NCBI GenBank assembly: GCA_964506785.1
Contig: CAZDME010000053.1
Location: forward strand, 1 to 8,983
DNA: 8,983 nucleotides
DNA from: CAZDME01 sp964506785 [NCBI: uncultured bacterium]
Lineage (GTDB): Bacteria; CAZDME01; JAYEMH01
Reading direction: 5' to 3'
Every line of letters begins with the position of its first letter. Within the stretch, counting starts at the first letter, position 1. Made by a program: the position numbers and the translations under genes. Below the pieces are notes generated by a model that had not been told where the DNA came from, searched no databases, and saw nothing but the letters and a program-made list of their open reading frames with translations. Shown here in pieces: positions 1 through 6,500 of the stretch.

Positions 1-538
1 GATCATCATTTTTTATAATGTTATATTTATTTTTAACTTCTTTTATTTGTATTAAATCATCTTCATCGTGAGTTTTTTTATCCAGTTTATTTATATACAT
101 CCTGAAACCTAAGTCTATGTATAAAAATGTTTTCTCTTCCTCACTTATGCGGAAAACTATATCCCAGGCGGGAAGGTTTTGGGTTAATCCCTCAAGTAAA
201 TCTAAATCAAAATCTTTATGGAAACTGATAAGATAAGGATTTTTATAAAGAAATCGCGGTAGATATTTGCCGGATTGGCCGGGGCGTTTTCCAAACCTCA
301 TCGCTGCCTTGATAAGTTCAATTAGAACGCCTTTTTCCCAGAAACCAGCCATAAAACCAGCCGTAGAGACAAAATATCCCAATTCTAATTCTATAAATTC
401 CTGATAGAGCCGGTCTTTTAAATTTTTTAATCTTGAGTCTTTTAAAATAGCCTCTTCTTCTTTTTCTTCTATAATCTGCGCCTCCTCTTCTCCTATAACT
501 TTTTCTAAGATACCTCCAGGGACCACCTGCCTCCAATC
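1..538 (-). other. Unassigned C-terminal part that runs off the window (residues 2816-2994)
   Basis: No family is recognised. An acidic coiled-coil-like helix (EKVIGEEEAQIIEEKEEEAI) is followed by helical, aromatic-rich sequence (LYQEFIELELGYFVSTAGFM; IELIKAAMRFGKRP) and a mixed charged stretch (LPAWDIVFRISEEEKTFLYI; KKTHDEDDLIQIKEVKNK). The frame is still open at base 2. The AT content rises near the left edge, but no promoter or stop was found. Confidence 0.4.
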
Positions 539-3500
539 AGGCAGTCTGCTCAAAGATTGGCCTTGCCAACTTAGTTTCGCCGGATAGATAACGTTATCCG
601 AGGCAATGGTGAAGCGGTCATTCATCCCGAAATCCGGATAGGTCATACTCATTGTTGCCATTGTGATTATTGCCAATTCAGCCATGGTCTGGTCTCCGGG
701 AAGAGGATTCTTTCCCATACTGCCGTACCTAAGCATCAAGTTGGCATTACCCGCCTGTAATCCTCCATCAAGTAACTCAATGATTAAATTACCTTTATAA
801 TAGTCTCTCCCTAAAATGTCGACAAATCTTGCCATAGCCATTTGCCCGCCGGCAAAATCGCTTTTTGCCTCTGGATGGCTGGATAAAACAAAGGTTATGT
901 TACCGTTATACTTGCTGGATAAATCCCGGAAAAACTTATTATCAGCCAGGCTGACTCTATTGGTTGAAACTATTACCGTCGGTTTAATAAGTCCGCTTTT
1001 AAGCGCGCCTCTGGCTATCCTGCTTAAATTCAGGTATTCTTCAAAATTATTAGCCTCAAAAGGGATCCCCCCTTGAATTTGCCTTTCTTCTTCAGGGGTT
1101 AAATTGGGAAGAAACGCATTTTGAGGCCCACCTTCATACCTGATTACCCTGAGCCCTTTCTCTAAGATTCTTTCGGCTTCTTCCCGGGTTTCCCCATTGC
1201 CAAATTCCAGGCAATCTTCTAACTGGCGGGTTGCCCACATCTGCTTTTCAATATCTTTACTGGCCAAAGCTTTCTCTAAATCTTCTTTCTGGAGCAAAAA
1301 TTCTTCATTTATATCCCTTTCTTTCGCTCCCGCGCTTCTATCACCGCTATTGCCGCCGGGTTTCTTACCATCTAATCCCTTCGGGAAAGGAATTATTTGA
1401 GCTGTCTTTTTCCTCTTTTTCTTCTCTGTTTTTTCTAATTTTTTGTCAATTATTTTAAGGCTAAATTCAACAAACTGTTCCAACAAATAGTAGCCTGTGC
1501 CAAAAGATTTTTTTCTTCTACTCCTGGCCCAATTGGCGATATCTCCCTTTTCTGTAATAACATCCAAAATTACCTCAGCCACCAAAAGGCCGAAATTGGC
1601 ATAATAAATCCAGGAGTAAATTATTATTCCGATTAGCGAAGAAAAAAGTATTGGAGTAAAGTATGAAAGGAGGGGTAAATTAATAAAGGTAAAGATCAAT
1701 CCGGCTAAATACACTGCCGGCGGCGCCCGCTCCTCAACCGGCATCTTGCTGAAGAAGGATTTCCAGGTTAATTCCTGCCATAACAGGGTGCCGGTAGCCC
1801 CACCCAGCAGGAAGTGGCCCAGTTCATGCCAGACGATAGCCGGAGCAAAGGATATCCTTACCAGCCAGTTTAAAAAGCTGCCAGTTTTTCCCCACTTAAA
1901 TACATCCGTAAATACATTCGCCAAGAGGGAGGGAGCATTTTGGTTCTTATCCGAAAGACGCGGCTCTTCAAAAATTTCCTTGACAAAACCTTTGGACAGA
2001 TTTACGATATGCTTTATGGAAAACAGAGATAAAACAGCATTTACTGCCCGAGAGGTAGCCGTTCTAATTGAAAACCTGCGTGCCGAATTTCGCCATGTTG
2101 GCGAAAATCTCAAGGCTTTGCGGGATAAAGTAGAAACCGTACGGGAAAACCAGGCCGAAACTCTGGAGAAAATATCTGCTATTGAACTTAGGCTTACTCG
2201 AATTGAAAATGACTTTGTTAAGCGGTTAGCCACTTTAGAATCCTTCCATAAGTAGTCCTTTTCTGCCATTAATTTGCCTTTACCCCAATTGGGAATAGCC
2301 TCTCTAAAATTCCCCTTACTAGAGAACGCTCCTTTCTGTAAAATAAATCCCGTTATGAATAAGAAGGCGGGCAAAAAGCCAGCTGCCGATAGAAAATTCG
2401 CCGTAATATTAGGATGATGGAAGAATAAAGATAGAATACTACTAATAACAATGATAGCACCTATTGAAAAAATAGATGCAGAGCCCTCTTTATCTTTAGA
2501 ATCCCTAAATACATTCGCCAAGAGGGAGGGAGCCTTTTGGTCCCGTTTTTTTAATTTTCCAAGCTCATTTAAGGTCAAGTTAACCAATTTAGCGACATCT
2601 TTTCTTAGATTCTTCTCTTTAAATAGCCCTTTGGGCTTGAATATTTCTTCTAATTTCTCAACATCCTCTTTTTGAGAAAGGTCCAGTTCATCTATTACAA
2701 GGGCAATAAATTCCAAATTACTAAGGTTAAACTCTTTCTCTTGCAAAACAGCAGTGCTGGTATTTCCGTCAACAACTAAATATTTACCGCTGGGCTTGCC
2801 CTCGCTTAATAACCGAACCACTTCGATTGGCTGTCTTTTATTGGTTTCTTTTTCATCGTCACGGCATTTTCTCATCAGCCCCCGTGCTTTTCTTTTTTTC
2901 TTCCCCCATCTAAATGACCATCCAGGGACCTCATGACTCATGACTAATTTTTCGATTGGCAAACGGATGCTTTCGGATGTCTCTATAAAATAATCCTCCG
3001 GGACATTAACATCTTTAACCTCTGCTAAAAGATTCCCATTGTCTTTTTCAAGCATTCCCTCCAGATATTTATTGGACATCTTCCCGTCGGGTTGAATGAG
3101 AAATTTAAAGTTAACAAAGCCTTTTTCTTTTTTCGACGGTGAGCTTTGATAGTCAAAAATGCTAATTTTCTCTTCCGAAAATTTATCCATAATTTCTTCG
3201 AACAGGCCGGGGGCATCTTGAGCGTATATATGGATTTCTTTTTTGCCCGTTTTCACCCGAGAAATCTCCAAAGTTTCCTGCGGGGCCAATTTTATTTCCT
3301 CAATACTTCGCCCGACCTCTTCAATTATCTCGCCAATCTGGCGGTATTCTGTAACCTCAACACTAACCCTAACCTTTACTTTATCATCCGGCAGCTTTAT
3401 CAACTCAGGGAAGGAAATAATCTTAACAGCTTTATCTCCCAAAATATCATTAATTGCTGGCAGTCTCAAACTAGACCCAATAAATTCAAGGTCATATCTG

Positions 3501-6500
3501 CCGGAGCGGGTTTCATCATTCTGCACCTCTCCCGGCCAAACGGCTACGGTATAAGGCTTCGCTTTTATTTTTTGCGCTGCTTTCTCTATCAACGGCAAAC
3601 ATTTTTTTCTATCAATAGACAGAAAAGCGTATAACTCATCCTCATTATCAAACCCCAATTCATAAGCAATAACCACCCATAAACCCTGGATATCCTTCTT
3701 AGTCAAGCTAATCAATTCTTGAGAGATAAACTCCTTTATAATCTCCCTGCCTTTTTCAGCTTCAGCCGTCAAAAATTCTTTATTCTCTAAAACCTCTCTT
3801 TTTGCCTGTATGGATTTTCCTTTATTCGCCTCCTCCAATACCCTCAACATCAACTCAGTTCTGGTATGCTTAGGTCTTTTTCCCCATAGGCGGCTTATTT
3901 GTTTTTCGGCGCCGGCCTGAATAAGATAGTTATCCTCGGTTATAAGTACGACGACATCGCCTGTTCCCAAAATTTCTTCCTTCCCTTTTCTATCCGGCAA
4001 ACCCTTGGGCGCAAGACTAAATTCATTTGCTTTACTGTCATAAACCGCCCGGCAAATTTCATATTCGCCTTTATAATCGCGAAGATTATTTGTTTCCCTT
4101 TTCATTTCCCGGCAGGCGGCAATATCAGCCGGTATCGCCCCGGGATTTAGCCTTAAGGTTCGCAAAGCTGTTACTTCTCCATCTTCCAAAACAGGCACGT
4201 CAACATATATCCAGGGGATCGATTCATAAATATTTCTAAAGTCTTCAGTAAATCTGCCGGTTATCAGGACTGCCTCTTTATTAAAATCTTGTTTCCTGCC
4301 GGCCAATTTATATGCCCAATGGGCAGCCGCACCCTGCTGGTAGTTAATATAATTTTCCCTGGTCATAAATTGAAATTCATAAGGCCTTCCGTCTTTATCG
4401 GTAATTTTCATATGGTACCCTTTATAATCATCTGCTTCTTTTACCTCTATTTTTCCTTCTATCGCTTTTCCGAAAACGAAAGGAATATTTGTTGCCCTAT
4501 TTAAATCTTCTTCAGAATCAAAAATCATTCTTATGCCTAAAAGGTCCAATACATCCTTTCCCTTCATTTTTTCATAGATTGAATAGATACTTTTCCTTCT
4601 AAAGGATACATCAGCCTTAATTCCCCTGTCTGCTAACTCGTTAATAATGTTTTTTTTCATATTGTTTAAATAAATTCTGGTTTTCTCGAGATTCATGCCA
4701 AGTTTTTTTTCTATTTTCGATTTAATTGTTCCATAAGCTTCAGGATCTTGAAATTTAAAGATTCTCTCCCGCAAAAGTTCAGCCCAGTAATTTCTCCCTA
4801 ATCTTTCCGCCAGCGGAATATAAACATCCTCAATCTCTTTGACAAAGCAATCCCATTGATTAGAATTTTTCTTAATAGCATCGCCCTTTTCTGCTTTATC
4901 CGCAAATACCAAAAGCATTATCCCGGCATCTCCGCCGGTTTTCTTGACTATCTTATCCATCTGGTTTTGTATAACGTGAAGGCCGCTCCGGGGAGGTAAA
5001 TAAGGAAGAGAAGTAACTCCATTTGCTCCTTTAATCAATTCAATAATCCTTTTATACTCATTTGTTCTAGCCTTTAAAAAATCACGGCGGGAGCGAATTT
5101 TCCCTTCCGGAACATTCTGCAGGATAGAGGCGGCAATCACCAGGTTTAAATCTTCAAAATCGTTTATTTTCCCCCATCTTTTTAACTGGCGAGCTTTCCT
5201 TAAGGCATCTTCTAAATAGGATTTACCGGTTATAAAAGTTCTTCCCTTGTAAACTTCCCGGGCGATGGCATAGGCCCCGTTAATAAGCATGGGGTCTTTA
5301 ACACCTTCGCATAATGTTTCTATTTCTCTGTCATAATCTCGGCTGATTGACAAAATTGCTTTTTGCTCTTTAGTTACGTAGCCATCAATCAACCGGCTCA
5401 CCTCTTTCTTCTGTCTTTCCAAAAGACCTAAAGATGTCATAATTATTTTAATTAACGCCTTTCGATTCAATCTCTTAAGCTCATCTCGATGCCCTTCAAT
5501 AAAATTATTTACCAGTTCCCTTAAATCTAAGGCAGCTGCCCCGGCATTCTGATGGATAAAGTCGTTGTTTTTCTCTTGAAGAATAAAAGCGCTGCCTTTA
5601 ACATAACTATATTTATATCCTTCGTTTTCTAACGATGAATGCACCCTTTCCATAAACCCTTTTTCCCCGCCTAAAATCTCGCTGAAATAGATATTTTGAG
5701 GATAATGCTTTTTTATAAAATATTTTGTAAGTTGAAACCCGATACCGGCCTTAATGCCTTTAAAGTGAGCCTGGTTTCTCTCAACCATGTCTATATGCAT
5801 ATCGTTTTCATACGGGCTCGCCAGCAATATTGCGGCAATTAAAGGCTCATTTTCCCCTAACTGCTCGTAATAAGCGATATACATAACTGTCTCTGTCCGG
5901 GAGTCTCTGATTTTGTCAATTATAAATAAATTTTCTCCCTTGGCTTGTTTTTCCCATAACTCAAGGATTTTTTCAAACTCTTTCCCCTCCGCAGACTTTG
6001 ATACCACTTTATATCTAAGCTTCTTAACAAATGCGCTTTCTTTCTCAGCCTGACGCGTTGACACCCGGCTTAAAACGTTTTTAATGTGATTTAATAAATA
6101 CCTTTGGGAAATGATTTTCTGAAAGAAAGGATTGATTTGCTTGAGAAGTGCTGGAACTGCGGAGAAAAATTCCCTACCCCCCCGGAAGGAATTCCATTTC
6201 TTACGCCCGGGCGGCGGCATATCTTCTTCTAAAATCTCCTCTTCCGAAAGTTCACTTAAATATTCTTCTACGGCCGCGACTATCTCCTCTTCTGGAATTT
6301 CTAAATATTTACCAAGCTCTTCGATTAATTGTTTTGGATTATCTTTAGCCAACTTAGCCAGCTCTTTATTCGTCCTTATCATCTCCCCTACATTTAAGGC
6401 CGCCGCTCCGCCGTCTTTATAGGGGGAAGAAATTTTTATTTCATTGCGTTCCCGGATATAATCGAAACGCTCCCTAAATTCCGCCATAGCCTCTTTGATA

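Noticed and set aside
1-120. AT-rich left edge considered as an intergenic or promoter region
   Set aside because: The giant minus-strand frame remains open through it and encodes ordinary charged protein sequence; AT-richness comes from Lys, Asn and Ile codons.
318-536. A 72-codon minus-strand open frame in another phase
   Set aside because: It overlaps the giant frame on the same strand, is extremely Arg/Lys-rich with no recognisable features, and has no ribosome binding site.
816-1458. Several short plus-strand open frames opposite the C-terminal region
   Set aside because: They have low-complexity Ser/Leu-rich translations with no family resemblance and lie opposite a long, well-patterned minus-strand coding region, so they are shadows.
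1746-2015. The upstream 90 codons of the plus-strand frame that ends at 2255
   Set aside because: Opposite these bases lie the HELGH protease and the APSLLANVF linker on the minus strand; the plus translation is featureless until the ATG at 2016.
2286-2297. Short perfect palindrome CCCAATTGGG downstream of the small plus-strand gene, considered as a terminator
   Set aside because: The arms are only five bases with no loop and there is no following T-run; it codes for PNWG in the giant frame.
3025-3634. Open frames on both strands opposite and across the ACT domain and the region before it
   Set aside because: The giant frame encodes a clear ACT domain here; the other frames give Phe- or Lys-rich sequence without family resemblance.
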